DNA from: Ectothiorhodospira mobilis
GTDB lineage: Bacteria > Pseudomonadota > Gammaproteobacteria > Ectothiorhodospirales > Ectothiorhodospiraceae
NCBI RefSeq assembly: GCF_900114895.1
Contig: NZ_FOUO01000008.1
Coordinates: 54,540 to 118,539 of the forward strand
Direction: 5' to 3'
DNA: 64,000 nucleotides
Every line of letters begins with the position of its first letter. Position 1 is the stretch's first letter. The notes below the pieces were generated by a model. The model was not told the DNA's origin and ran no database searches. It worked only from the letters and a program-made list of their open reading frames with translations. The translations under genes were made by a program, and so were the position numbers. This document shows, one piece after another, positions 44,864-54,001 of this stretch.

Positions 44864-46414
44864 TCAGTCCTCCCGGGGCTCCACGTCGCCGTACTCGTTG
44901 AGCACCGCCTCGCTGCGGGCGTCCACCTCATAGAGCCGTACCGGGTATCCCCACAGGCGCGCCAGGTGCGCCAGCACCCTGTGGGCATCCGGCTCCGAGA
45001 GCAGGCGGCCGTCCTGGGTGCGGTGCTCCAGGATCAGGCGGCGGTCCCCGGCCAGGTCCACGTCCACCACCTGGATATCCGGCTCGTGACGGGCCAGGTC
45101 GTACTGGGCGGACAGGGCGCGGCGCACCTCCCGGTATCCCGCATCGTCGTGGATGGCCTCCACCGTCAGGTGCGGCTCGCGGGCGTCGTCCCGCAGGGCG
45201 AACAGGCGCAGGTCCCGCATCACCTTCGGCCCCAGAAACTGCAGGATGAAGCTCTCGTCCCGGTATTCCGCCCAGGCGTGCTTCCACACCGCGAGGAAGT
45301 CCCCGCTGCCGGCGATGTCCGGGAACCAGCGCCGGTCCTCCTCGGTGGGCTCCAGGGCCATGCGCTTGAGGTCCTGCAGGATGTGGAACCCCAGGGCGTA
45401 GGGGTTGATGCCGGAGTAGCGGGGGTCGTCAAAGCCGGGCTGGAACACCACGTTGGTGTGGTGGTGCAGAAACTCCATGAAGGCCCCGTCGGTGAGCCGG
45501 CCGGTCTCGTGCAGCCGCGTCATGATGTGATAGTGCACGGCGGTGGCGCAGCCCTCGTTCATCACCTTGGTCTGCTTCTGCGGGTAGAAGTACTGGGACA
45601 CCATGCGCACGATGCGCAGGATCTCCCGCTGCCAGTGCTCCAGTTTCGGCGCCCGCTTCTCCAGGAAGTAGAGCAGGTTCTCCTCCGGCAGGCCCAGGGC
45701 CTGGCGCCGGTCCCGCACCCCGGCGGCGATAGCCTCGCCATCCCCGTCCCCCTTCTGCGGCAGGGTCCGCCAGAGGTCGTTGAAGGTCTGCTCCTCGTGG
45801 CGCACGCGGGCGCGGCGGCGGTCCATCTCCTCCTGCAGGTTCAGGGGCTGGCGCCGGGGGTAGCGGTGCACGCCGTGGGTCATGAGGGCGTGGGCCGCAT
45901 CCAGCACCCGTTCCACCTCCCGCTGGCCGTAGCGCTCCTCGCAGCGGGCCACGTAGCCCTTGGCGAACTCCAGGTAGTCCAGGATGGACTCGGCATCGGT
46001 CCAGGAGCGGAACAACTGGTTGTTCTTGAAGAAGTGGCTGTGGCCGAAGGCGGCATGGGCCATGACCAGGGTCTGCAGGGTCATGGTGTTCTCTTCCATG
46101 ATGTAACACAGGCAGGGGTTGGAGTTGATGACGATCTCGTAGGCCAGACCCGTCATCCCCTTGCGGTAGTACATCTCGTCCCGGGCGAAGTGCTTGCCGA
46201 AGGACCAGTGGCGGTAGAACACCGGCATGCCCATGGAGGCATAGGCGTCCAGCATCTGCTCGGAGCTGATGATCTCCACCTGGCCGGGATAGGGATCCAG
46301 CCCCATCTCCCCCACGGCCACGGCCTCGATGGCGTCGTAGGCCTTCTTGATGAGCGCATAGTCCCAGTCGGCCCCGGTGTAGAGCGGGCGGTCCTGATGG
46401 AGCACTTGGGTCAT
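44864..46414 (-). CDS. SpoVR family protein (YcgB-like)
   Basis: A 516-residue protein of the SpoVR/YcgB family. Features include YEIVINSNPCLCYIMEENTM, AHAAFGHSHFFKNNQLF with conserved histidines, GCATAVHYHIMTRLHE and a middle HHHTNVVFQPGF segment. The biochemical activity is unknown; in non-sporulating bacteria the gene belongs to the prkA-yeaH-spoVR stationary-phase/nitrogen-stress module. Here it is the third gene on the minus strand, 36 bases after yeaH. The full length and intact neighbourhood suggest the module is functional. Confidence 0.94.
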   Translation of the reverse strand: MTQVLHQDRPLYTGADWDYALIKKAYDAIEAVAVGEMGLDPYPGQVEIISSEQMLDAYASMGMPVFYRHWSFGKHFARDEMYYRKGMTGLAYEIVINSNPCLCYIMEENTMTLQTLVMAHAAFGHSHFFKNNQLFRSWTDAESILDYLEFAKGYVARCEERYGQREVERVLDAAHALMTHGVHRYPRRQPLNLQEEMDRRRARVRHEEQTFNDLWRTLPQKGDGDGEAIAAGVRDRRQALGLPEENLLYFLEKRAPKLEHWQREILRIVRMVSQYFYPQKQTKVMNEGCATAVHYHIMTRLHETGRLTDGAFMEFLHHHTNVVFQPGFDDPRYSGINPYALGFHILQDLKRMALEPTEEDRRWFPDIAGSGDFLAVWKHAWAEYRDESFILQFLGPKVMRDLRLFALRDDAREPHLTVEAIHDDAGYREVRRALSAQYDLARHEPDIQVVDVDLAGDRRLILEHRTQDGRLLSEPDAHRVLAHLARLWGYPVRLYEVDARSEAVLNEYGDVEPRED

Positions 46415-46450
46415 GGCATCACCTCCAGGCCAGGGATGGGGCTTGCCCCG

Positions 46451-47734
46451 TCAGCGTTTGAGCTCCACGGGGGTGAACAGGTCGCGGAACACCGGGAAGA
46501 TGTCCGCCCGCCTGCGCACCCGGCGCATGGCCATGGGCCGCCCGGCCTTCACCAGGCGCTCGTACACCTGCCACAGGTCGGTGGTCATGTCCCAGCCCCG
46601 GTCCTCGGCCACCTCGATGTAGGCGAAGTAGCGGCACAGGGGCAGGATGGCCGACTCCATCATCTCCACCACCGTGGGGTTGTCGGCGGGGGTGTTGTCG
46701 CCGTCGGAGGCCTGGGCGGCGTAGATGTTCCATTCCCCCGGGTCGTAGCGCTCGCGCACCACCCGCTGCATCTCCTCCAGGGCGGGGGAGACCAGGGTCC
46801 CGCCGGTCTCCCGGGAGTAGAAGAAGGTGTCCTCGTCCACCTCCTGGGCGATGTGGGTGTGGCGGATGAAGACGATGTCCACGTGGCGGTAGCGCCGCTG
46901 CAGGAAGAGATACAGCAGCATGAAGAAGCGCTTGGCCAGGTCCTTCATGTCCTCGGTCATGGAGCCGGAGACGTCCATGAGGCAGAACATCACCGCCTGG
47001 GTGATGGGCCGGGGCACCGGGCTGAAGCGGTTGTAGCGCAGGTCGATGGGGTCGATGTAGGGGATGGCCCGGGTGCGCCGGGTGAGGTCCTCGCGCATGC
47101 GGATCAGTTCCCGCAGGCGTTCCGGATCCCGCCCGGAGCGCTCCAGGCGGTCGATCTCCTCGTCCAGGGCGCGGGTCTCCTCCCGCCGGGGACGGCGCAG
47201 GGCCAGACGCCGGGAGAGGGAGTTGCGCATGGTGCGGGTGAGGTTGAGGTTGGAGGGGGAGCCGCTCACCGAGTAGCCCGCCCGCTGCAGGCCCTGGGTC
47301 TCGGTGCGGCTGAGGCGGGTGCGCAACAGGTCCGGCAGCTCCAGGTTCTCGAAGAACAGGTCCAGGAACTCGTCCCGGCTCACGGTGAACTGGAAGGCGT
47401 CCTCCCCCTCGCCGTCGGCGCTGGCGCCCCGGCCGCCACCGCCGCCCCCCTGCTCCGGCCGGGGAATGGTGTCCCCGGAGACGTATTCGCGGTTGCCCGG
47501 CAGGACATGATCGCGCACGCCGCGGCCGCCCCCCTTGTGGAAGCTGGGCTCCTGCAGGCCGTCGGCGGGGATGCGGATCTCCTCCCCGCCCTGGCCGATG
47601 TCCGCCACCCGACGCCGGGACGAGGCGTCCCGCACCGCGTCCAGGATCTGGCGGCGGGCACGGCCGATGAAGCGCTGGCGGTTGGCCAGGCTCTTGTCCT
47701 TGGGGTTGAGGCGTCGGTCGATGATGTGGACCAC
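46451..47734 (-). CDS. yeaH: YeaH/YhbH family protein (DUF444)
   Basis: A 427-residue cytoplasmic protein with a von Willebrand A-like region; the MIDAS-type motif is LMDVSGSMTEDMKD. The N-terminus IDRRLNPKDKSLANRQRFIGR is typical of YeaH. A Gly-rich linker (GGGGGGRGAS) follows about residue 95. It is encoded between prkA and spoVR. In E. coli YeaH acts with the YeaG kinase in nitrogen-starvation and stress responses; its exact role is not known. It follows prkA by 31 bases and belongs to the same transcript. Confidence 0.94.
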   Translation of the reverse strand: MVHIIDRRLNPKDKSLANRQRFIGRARRQILDAVRDASSRRRVADIGQGGEEIRIPADGLQEPSFHKGGGRGVRDHVLPGNREYVSGDTIPRPEQGGGGGGRGASADGEGEDAFQFTVSRDEFLDLFFENLELPDLLRTRLSRTETQGLQRAGYSVSGSPSNLNLTRTMRNSLSRRLALRRPRREETRALDEEIDRLERSGRDPERLRELIRMREDLTRRTRAIPYIDPIDLRYNRFSPVPRPITQAVMFCLMDVSGSMTEDMKDLAKRFFMLLYLFLQRRYRHVDIVFIRHTHIAQEVDEDTFFYSRETGGTLVSPALEEMQRVVRERYDPGEWNIYAAQASDGDNTPADNPTVVEMMESAILPLCRYFAYIEVAEDRGWDMTTDLWQVYERLVKAGRPMAMRRVRRRADIFPVFRDLFTPVELKR

Positions 47735-47765
47735 GGGGGTCGTTCCTCCCGCAGCACGGGCCGGA

Positions 47766-49709
47766 TCAGCCCGCCTGCTTGACTCGCATGTACCATTCCA
47801 CCAGCCGGCGGACCTGGCGCTCGGTGTAGCCGCGCTCCATCATGCGCAGCACGAAGTCGTTGTGCTTGCGCTCCAGTTCGGAATCGCTCTTGGCGCCGAA
47901 GCTGATCACCGGCAGCAGGTCCTCCACCTGGCTGAACATGCGCTTCTCGATCACCTCACGGATCTTCTCGTAGGCCGTCCAGGAGGGCATCTGCCCGCCC
48001 TGGGCCGCCTGCGCCCGCAGGGCGAACTTGACCACCTCGTTGCGGAAGTCCTTGGGGTTGGCGATGCCCGCGGCCTTCTCGATCTTGGTGAGCTCCTGAT
48101 TCAGGGCCTGGCGGTCCAGCAGCTGGCCGGTGTCCGGATCCTTGAAGTCGTTGTCCTCGATCCAGGCGTCGGCATAGGCCACGTAGCGCTCGAACAGGTT
48201 CTGGCCGAAGTCGCTGTAGGACTCCAGATAGGCCTTCTGGATCTCGTTGCCGATGAAATCCGCGTAGCGCGGCGCCAGTTCCGCCTTGATGAACTCCAGG
48301 TAGCGGCGCTCCGTCTCCTCGGGGAACTGCTGCCGGCGGATGGACTGCTCCAGCATGTAGAGCAGGTGCACGGGGTCGGCGGCCACCTCCCGGGTGTCGT
48401 AGTTGAAGGTCTCGGAGAGCACCTTGAAGGCGAATCGGGTGGAGATCCCGTCCATGCCCTCGTCCACCCCGGCCATGTCCCGGTATTCCTGCATGGACTT
48501 GGCCTTGGGATCGGTGTCCTTGAGGCTCTCGCCGTTGTAGACCCGCATCTTGGAGTAGAGGTTGGAGTTCTCGTGCTCGCGCAGGCGGGTGAGCACGGAG
48601 AACTTGGCCAGCATGTCCAGGGTGGCCGGGGCGCAGGGGGCCTCGGCCAGTTCGCTGGACTGGATGAGTTTCTCGTAGATGTGCTGTTCCTCGTCCACCC
48701 GCAGGCAGTAGGGCACCTTCACCACGGAGATGCGGTCGATGAAGGCCTCGTTGTTCTTGTTGTTGCGGAAGGTCTGCCACTCCGCCTCGTTGGAGTGGGC
48801 CATGATGATCCCCTGGAAGGGGATGGCGCCGATGTTCTCCGTGCCCACGTAGTTCCCCTCCTGGGTGGCCGTGAGCAGGGGGTGCAGCATCTTGATGGGC
48901 GCCTTGAACATCTCCACGAACTCCAGGATGCCCTGGTTGGCGCGGTTGAGCCCGCCGGAGTAGCTATAGGCGTCGGTGTCGTGCTGGCTGTAGAGCTCCA
49001 GCTTGCGGATGTCCACCTTGCCCACCAGGGAGGAGATGTCCTGGTTGTTCTCGTCCCCCGGCTCGGTCTTGGACACGGCGATCTGCCGCAGCCGCGAGGG
49101 ATACAAGCGCACCACGGTAAAGCGCGAGAGATCGCCGCCGAACTCGTCCAGTCGCTTCACCGCCCAGGGGGACATGAGCCCGCTGAGGCGCCGTTTCGGG
49201 ATGCCGAAGCGCGGCTCCAGTTCGTCCCCCATGGCCGGGTCGAACAACCCCAGGGGGCTCTCGAACACCGGCGAGATCTCGTCCCCCGCCTTGAGCACGT
49301 AGATGGGGTGGCGCTCCATGAGGGCCTTGAGCCGCTCCGCCAGGGAGGACTTGCCGCCCCCCACGGGGCCCAGCAGGTAGAGGATCTGCTTGCGCTCCTC
49401 CAGGCCCTGGGCCGCATAGCGGAAGAACCCCACGATGCGCTCGATGGTCTCCTCCATCCCGTAGAAGTCCTCGAAGGCGGGATAGAGCTTGATGGTGCGG
49501 TTCATGAAGATGCGCCCGAGGCGCTCGTCCTTGGAGGTATCCACCACCCGCGGCTCGCCGATGGCGTCCACCAGGCGCTCGGCGGCAGTGGCGTAACGCA
49601 TGGGATCGTCCCGGCATCCCTCCAGGAATTCCCCCAGGGACATCTCGGCTTCCTGCCGCTTCTGATAGCTGCGGGCATACTGCGCGATCAAGGCTTCGGC
49701 CGAATCCAT
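47766..49709 (-). CDS. PrkA/YeaG serine protein kinase
   Basis: A 647-residue protein with an AAA+ module and a C-terminal kinase-like PrkA domain. The Walker A loop is YLLGPVGGGKSSLAERL, at about residue 115. RFGIPKRRLSGLMSPWAVKRL, ELYSQHDTDAYSYSGGLNRANQG and IIMAHSNEAEWQTFRNNKNNEAF are conserved PrkA segments. In E. coli YeaG is a stationary-phase and nitrogen-stress kinase. The ATG at 49709 has GAGGGGG about 8 bases upstream; an in-frame ATG at 49715 is an alternative. It is the first gene of the prkA-yeaH-spoVR operon, and the 377 bp upstream probably hold its control region. Confidence 0.94.
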   Translation of the reverse strand: MDSAEALIAQYARSYQKRQEAEMSLGEFLEGCRDDPMRYATAAERLVDAIGEPRVVDTSKDERLGRIFMNRTIKLYPAFEDFYGMEETIERIVGFFRYAAQGLEERKQILYLLGPVGGGKSSLAERLKALMERHPIYVLKAGDEISPVFESPLGLFDPAMGDELEPRFGIPKRRLSGLMSPWAVKRLDEFGGDLSRFTVVRLYPSRLRQIAVSKTEPGDENNQDISSLVGKVDIRKLELYSQHDTDAYSYSGGLNRANQGILEFVEMFKAPIKMLHPLLTATQEGNYVGTENIGAIPFQGIIMAHSNEAEWQTFRNNKNNEAFIDRISVVKVPYCLRVDEEQHIYEKLIQSSELAEAPCAPATLDMLAKFSVLTRLREHENSNLYSKMRVYNGESLKDTDPKAKSMQEYRDMAGVDEGMDGISTRFAFKVLSETFNYDTREVAADPVHLLYMLEQSIRRQQFPEETERRYLEFIKAELAPRYADFIGNEIQKAYLESYSDFGQNLFERYVAYADAWIEDNDFKDPDTGQLLDRQALNQELTKIEKAAGIANPKDFRNEVVKFALRAQAAQGGQMPSWTAYEKIREVIEKRMFSQVEDLLPVISFGAKSDSELERKHNDFVLRMMERGYTERQVRRLVEWYMRVKQAG

Positions 49710-50086
49710 CGTCATCACCCCCTCGTTGGCGTCCGATGTGGCTACCCCCCTACGGGCGGGCGGCCGGATGTTGTCGCACCCGATCCACCGGGCTGCCGCG
49801 TTGTGCACACGTCCTGGTTCGATGACAGCCTGGGTGGGAGATCGGGTGGGGCCGTCGCGGCGGTATCCGCCGGCGGCATACCTGTTCATTGGACGTTGCT
49901 CCGGGCAGGCAGTTCCTGCCCCGCACCCGGCGGTCCACCGGGCCAGCCCGATCCATCGGGTGGTTCTTCGAGCATAGTACAAGCTGCCAAGGGCGAATCC
50001 GGGGGCGGCGACGCCGGACCATGCCCGGGTTATCATGGGGCGCCAGCCCGGGGACCGCCTCCGGAACGACCCACAGGGGAGGACCC
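49710..50086. promoter_or_regulatory. 377-bp divergent control region of prkA and the Cys-rich protein gene
   Basis: No gene is seen here. The stretch holds several related short dyads: CCCGATCCACCGGG (about 49779-49792), GGTCCACCGGGCC (about 49931-49943) and CCCGATCCATCGGG (about 49948-49961). The last has perfect 6-base arms around CC. The spacing and similarity suggest binding sites for one regulator, perhaps controlling the stress kinase operon. No clear -12/-24 sigma-54 promoter was recognised, although such a promoter drives yeaG in E. coli. Confidence 0.35.
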
Positions 50087-50482
50087 ATGGAACCCAAAGA
50101 CCAAGCCCGCAACGAGGCCTACAAGGGCTTCACCAACCACGACTGCCCCTTCATGCCCTGCCACGAGGGCGTGACCCGGGAGTTCAACTGCCTGTTCTGC
50201 TACTGCCCCCTCATCGCCTACGAATGCCCCGGCCCCTACCGGGTCTTCGTGGATCGCCACGGCATGCGCCGCAAGGACTGCAGCGCTTGCAACCTGCCCC
50301 ACAACGGCTACCGTCAGTCCTGGGGGTTCATCCAGAAATGGCTGGAGCGTCCGGTGCTCTGGGATGGGCATGAACAGACCCGATACGACGCCCGCCTGCC
50401 GGAGGAGGCGGACCCCCCGGCCATGGACCCCGATGGACGCGGCGAGCCCCACGATGAGCGGGATGGGGCGGCGAAAGACTGA
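50087..50482 (+). CDS. Cysteine-rich small-domain protein (putative metal binding)
   Basis: A 131-residue protein with eight cysteines in the first 70 residues (20, 25, 35, 38, 40, 47, 65, 68) and several histidines. The segments KGFTNHDCPFMPCHEG and NCLFCYCPLIAYECPGPY, then CSACNLPHNGY, match the cysteine-rich small domain (zf-like, COG2158 type). The function is unknown; it probably binds zinc or an iron-sulfur cluster. The C-terminal third is acidic and apparently unstructured. The start at 50087 has GGGGAGG upstream. The next genes are bchE and two cobyric acid synthases, so a role in cobalamin or bacteriochlorophyll metal chemistry is plausible but inferred only from position. Confidence 0.8.
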   Translation: MEPKDQARNEAYKGFTNHDCPFMPCHEGVTREFNCLFCYCPLIAYECPGPYRVFVDRHGMRRKDCSACNLPHNGYRQSWGFIQKWLERPVLWDGHEQTRYDARLPEEADPPAMDPDGRGEPHDERDGAAKD

Positions 50483-50519
50483 CCCGTGTCCTTGACCCGG
50501 CAAGCCCCCGCGCGGCGGC

Positions 50520-50537
50520 TGTCCAGCGCGGTTGACA
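50520..50537. promoter_or_regulatory. PpsR/CrtJ-type operator (TGT-N12-ACA) at the bchE promoter
   Basis: TGTC-N10-GACA is a perfect match to the TGTN12ACA palindrome bound by PpsR/CrtJ, the aerobic repressors of bch, crt and puc genes in Rhodobacter. It covers the -35 hexamer TTGACA of the predicted bchE promoter, where a bound repressor would block polymerase. The motif is seen in the sequence; that the host has a PpsR homologue is inference. Confidence 0.55.
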
Positions 50538-50561
50538 GTCTTGAAAGGGCGCGGGTAGCAT
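50532..50561 (+). promoter_or_regulatory. Predicted sigma-70 promoter of bchE
   Basis: A consensus TTGACA (50532-50537) and TAGCAT (50556-50561) are separated by 18 bases. Transcription from about 50568 would give a leader of roughly 90 bases before the bchE ATG at 50657. The -35 element overlaps the TGT-N12-ACA operator. Confidence 0.6.
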
Positions 50562-50656
50562 CCTTTGATTCGGGGACCAGAGGGCAGCCCCGCCAGATCT
50601 GTTCGTCGCGATCGTTTCAGGGAGCGGCGTCATCACCGTTTAGCGGGAGCGTGAAC

Positions 50657-52354
50657 ATGCGAATCCTTTTCGTACATCCGAACTACCACTCCGGGGGCGC
50701 CGAGATCGCCGGCAACTGGTCTCCCGCCTGGGTGGCCTATCTGGCCGGCTACCTCAACACCCATGGCTACACGGAATACGCCTTCGTGGACGCCATGACC
50801 GACGACATCTCCGACGAGGACCTGCGCAAGATCTTCGCCGAGCAGCAGCCGGACATCGTCGCCTGCACCGCCATGACCCCCGCCATCTACAAGGCGGAGC
50901 AGACCCTGAAGATCGCCAAGGAGGCCTGCCCCAAGACGGTGACCCTCCTGGGCGGCATCCACGCCACCTTCATGTTCCAGCAGGTGCTCACCGAGGCCCC
51001 GTGGATCGACGCCATCATCCGCGGCGAAGGCGAGGCGGTGACCCTGGAGGTGGTGCGCACCGTGGACGAGGGCCGCTGGCCCGAGGCCCGCAAGGACGTG
51101 CGCGGCATCGCCTATCTGGAGGACGACAAGGTGGTGGCCACCCCGGCGGCCCCCACCATCCGTGACGTGGACTCCATCATCCCCGACTGGGGCGTGCTGG
51201 ACTGGCAGAAGTACATCTACATCCCCACCGGCACCCCTGTGGCCACCCCCAACATGGCCCGCGGCTGCCCCTTCACCTGCAGCTTCTGCTCCCAGTGGAA
51301 GTTCTGGCGCGACTACCGGGTGCGCGATCCCAAGAAGGTGGTGGACGAGATCGAGATCCTGGTGAAGGAACATGGCGTGGGCTTCTTCATCCTCGCGGAC
51401 GAGGAACCCACCATCAACAAGGCCAAGTTCGTGGAGTTCTGCCAGGAGCTCATCGACCGCGACCTGGGCATCCTCTGGGGCATCAACACCCGCGTCACCG
51501 ACGTCATGCGCGACGAGGACCTGCTGCCCTTCTACCGCAAGGCGGGCCTGGTCCACGTCTCCCTGGGTACCGAGGCCGCGGCCCAGCTGAACCTGGACAA
51601 GTTCGTCAAGGAGACCACGGTGGCCCAGAACAAGCGGGCCATCGAACTGCTGCGCAACGCCGGCATCGTCACCGAGGCCCAGTTCATCGTGGGGCTGGAC
51701 AACGAGACCCCCGAGACCCTGGAAGAAACCTACCAGATGTGCGTGGACTGGAACCCGGACATGGCCAACTGGGCCATGTTCACCCCCTGGCCCTTCTCCG
51801 ACCTCTACACGGAGATGAGCGACCAGGTGGAGATCTTCGACTTCGAGAAGTACAACTTCGTCACCCCCATCATGAAGCCCAAGAACATGACCCGGGGCGA
51901 ACTGCTGGACGGGGTCATGAAGAACTACCGCCGCTTCTACATGAAGAAGGCCCTGTTCGGCTACCTGTGGGAACGCAACCCCCAGCGCCGCAGCTACCTG
52001 GTGGGCTGCCTCAAGGCCTTCCTCAAGAGCGCCTTCCAGCGCCGCTTCTACGACCTGGGCAAGGCCGGCTACTGGGGCCCGCAGACGCGCAAGACCGTGG
52101 ACTGGAAGTTCGACTACTCCCGCAAGCTGGTCAAGCCCGAGCCGGAGCTGGAACAACAGGTGGTGGAGTGGAAGAGCGCCCCGGCGCGCAAGCGCGGCGG
52201 CAAGCCCGAGGCCCCCAAGGCCTGCGGCGGCGGCGATCAGCAGCTGGAAGACACCCAGGCCGCCCAGGTGAAGATCTGCGGCGGGGGCGACCAGCAGCTG
52301 GCCGAGAGCCTGGACGACGCCAAGATCAAGGAAAAGATCAAGGAAGACGTCTGA
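50657..52354 (+). CDS. bchE: Mg-protoporphyrin IX monomethyl ester anaerobic oxidative cyclase BchE
   Basis: A 565-residue B12-dependent radical-SAM enzyme that builds ring E of bacteriochlorophyll without O2. The N-terminal cobalamin-type domain starts [19 protein letters not shown]. The radical-SAM cysteines are Cys204, Cys208 and Cys211 in [35 protein letters not shown] and [18 protein letters not shown] are typical of BchE. The C-terminal tail has two copies of CGGGDQQL (523-530 and 541-548) before an acidic/lysine-rich end. The ATG at 50657 has GGGAG 8 bases upstream. It is flanked by a PpsR-like operator upstream and an intrinsic terminator downstream, ahead of two cobQ genes. Confidence 0.95.
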   Translation: MRILFVHPNYHSGGAEIAGNWSPAWVAYLAGYLNTHGYTEYAFVDAMTDDISDEDLRKIFAEQQPDIVACTAMTPAIYKAEQTLKIAKEACPKTVTLLGGIHATFMFQQVLTEAPWIDAIIRGEGEAVTLEVVRTVDEGRWPEARKDVRGIAYLEDDKVVATPAAPTIRDVDSIIPDWGVLDWQKYIYIPTGTPVATPNMARGCPFTCSFCSQWKFWRDYRVRDPKKVVDEIEILVKEHGVGFFILADEEPTINKAKFVEFCQELIDRDLGILWGINTRVTDVMRDEDLLPFYRKAGLVHVSLGTEAAAQLNLDKFVKETTVAQNKRAIELLRNAGIVTEAQFIVGLDNETPETLEETYQMCVDWNPDMANWAMFTPWPFSDLYTEMSDQVEIFDFEKYNFVTPIMKPKNMTRGELLDGVMKNYRRFYMKKALFGYLWERNPQRRSYLVGCLKAFLKSAFQRRFYDLGKAGYWGPQTRKTVDWKFDYSRKLVKPEPELEQQVVEWKSAPARKRGGKPEAPKACGGGDQQLEDTQAAQVKICGGGDQQLAESLDDAKIKEKIKEDV

Positions 52355-52390
52355 GCGCTCCCCGGGCGCACGACATCACCGCAGCATCGG

Positions 52391-52415
52391 GAGGGCGCCA
52401 CGGGCGCCCTCTTTT
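52391..52415 (+). terminator. Intrinsic terminator between bchE and cobQ
   Basis: GAGGGCGCC (52391-52399) pairs perfectly with GGCGCCCTC (52403-52411) around an ACG loop and is followed by TTTT. It lies 36 bases after the bchE stop and 15 bases before the first cobQ start, so it should end most bchE transcripts or act as an attenuator for the cobQ pair. Confidence 0.85.
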
Positions 52416-52430
52416 GATTGGACCCGCCCC

Positions 52431-53993
52431 ATGATCGAAGACCCCACCGCCCCCATCGACTTCCCCGCCCTCACCCGTCCCGGACCCCGCAGGGCCCGTG
52501 CCCTCATGATCCAGGGCACCAGCTCCGACGTGGGCAAGAGCCTGCTGGTGGCCGGCCTGTGCCGGGCCTTCACCCGCCGGGGGCTGGCGGTGCGCCCGTT
52601 CAAGGCGCAGAACATGAGCAACAACGCCGCCGTCACCCCCGACAGCGATCTGCCCCCGGGCCCCGACGGACAGATCCCCCGGGGCGAGATCGGCCGCGCC
52701 CAGGCCCTGCAGGCCCGGGCCTGCCGCGTGACCCCCTCCATCCACATGAACCCGGTGCTGCTCAAGCCCCAGACCCTGGCGGGCTCCCAGGTGGTGTTGC
52801 GCGGCCGGGTCCTTGGCAACTGCCGCGCCAAGGTCTACCACAAGATGAAGCCCCAGCTCATGCCCGCCGTGCTGGACAGCTTCGCCCGCACCGCCGCAGA
52901 GGCGGACCTGGTGCTGGTGGAGGGGGCCGGCAGCGGCGCCGAGGTCTACCTGCGCAAGTCCGACATCACCAACATGAAACTGGCCCAGAGCGCCGACCTG
53001 CCGGTGGTGATCCTGGGGGACATCGACCGCGGCGGCGCCCTGGCGGCGGTGGTGGGCACCCACGCCCTGCTGGACGAGAGCGAGCGCGCCCGGGTGGTGG
53101 GCTACATCATCAACAAGTTCCGCGGCGATCTCTCCCTGTTCGAACCCGCCTGCACCCTCATGACCAAACGCACCGGCTGGCCCTGGCTGGGGGTGGTGCG
53201 CTGGTTCGAGGGGGCCGCCCGCCTGCCGGCGGAGGACTCCCTGGCCCTGGAGCGCCCCGCCGAGGGGGAAGGCCGCGGCCTGAACATCGCCGTGCCCCAG
53301 CTCTCCCGGGTGGCCAATTTCGACGATCTCGACCCCCTGGCGGCCGAACCCGGCGTGAGCGTGCGCTGGGTCAAGCCCGGCACCCCCATCCCCCGGGACA
53401 CCGATGTGGTCATCCTCCCCGGCTCCAAGGCCACCCGCGCCGATCTGGAGGTGCTGCGCCGCGAGGGCTGGGACATCGACATCCTCGCCCACGTGCGCCA
53501 GGGCGGGCGCATGCTGGGTCTGTGCGCCGGCTACCAGATGCTGGGCCGCGTGGTGCGCGACCCCCAGGGCATTGAAGGCCCGCCGGGGGAGACCCCGGGC
53601 CTGGGCCTGCTGGACCTGGAGACCGAGATCCGCGGCGAAAAGCACCTGGTGGAACTGGACACCCGCGACCGCACCAGCGGCTGTAGGGTCACCGGCTACG
53701 AGATGCACATGGGCCGCACCCAGGGTCCGGGCCTGGAGCGCCCCTGGCTGCTGTTGGAGGAGGACGGCCATGCCCGCCCCGAGGGGGCCGTCTCCGCCGA
53801 CGGCCGCGTTGCCGGCGGCTATGTCCACGGGATCTTCGGCAGCGACGCCTTCCGCGCCTGGTGGCTGCAGCAGGTGGGTGCCCAGGCCTCGGCCCTGGAC
53901 TACGAGGCCCGGGTGGAGGCGGCCCTGGAGGCCCTGGCGGATCACTGCGAGGAGAACCTGGACCTGGACGCCCTGCTGGCCCTGGCCCGGTGA
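52431..53993 (+). CDS. cobQ: Cobyric acid synthase, copy 1
   Basis: A 520-residue glutamine-dependent amidotransferase that amidates side chains b, d, e and g of adenosyl-cobyrinate a,c-diamide. The N-terminal dethiobiotin synthetase-like domain has the P-loop [44 protein letters not shown] and the DIDRGG motif (197-202). The C-terminal GATase domain has the nucleophile in [11 protein letters not shown] and the histidine in GGYVHGIFG. The start is 15 bases after a terminator, so its expression may rely on readthrough. A second, closely similar cobQ starts 8 bases downstream of its stop. Confidence 0.94.
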   Translation: MIEDPTAPIDFPALTRPGPRRARALMIQGTSSDVGKSLLVAGLCRAFTRRGLAVRPFKAQNMSNNAAVTPDSDLPPGPDGQIPRGEIGRAQALQARACRVTPSIHMNPVLLKPQTLAGSQVVLRGRVLGNCRAKVYHKMKPQLMPAVLDSFARTAAEADLVLVEGAGSGAEVYLRKSDITNMKLAQSADLPVVILGDIDRGGALAAVVGTHALLDESERARVVGYIINKFRGDLSLFEPACTLMTKRTGWPWLGVVRWFEGAARLPAEDSLALERPAEGEGRGLNIAVPQLSRVANFDDLDPLAAEPGVSVRWVKPGTPIPRDTDVVILPGSKATRADLEVLRREGWDIDILAHVRQGGRMLGLCAGYQMLGRVVRDPQGIEGPPGETPGLGLLDLETEIRGEKHLVELDTRDRTSGCRVTGYEMHMGRTQGPGLERPWLLLEEDGHARPEGAVSADGRVAGGYVHGIFGSDAFRAWWLQQVGAQASALDYEARVEAALEALADHCEENLDLDALLALAR

Positions 53994-54001
53994 CCCCCGC
54001 C

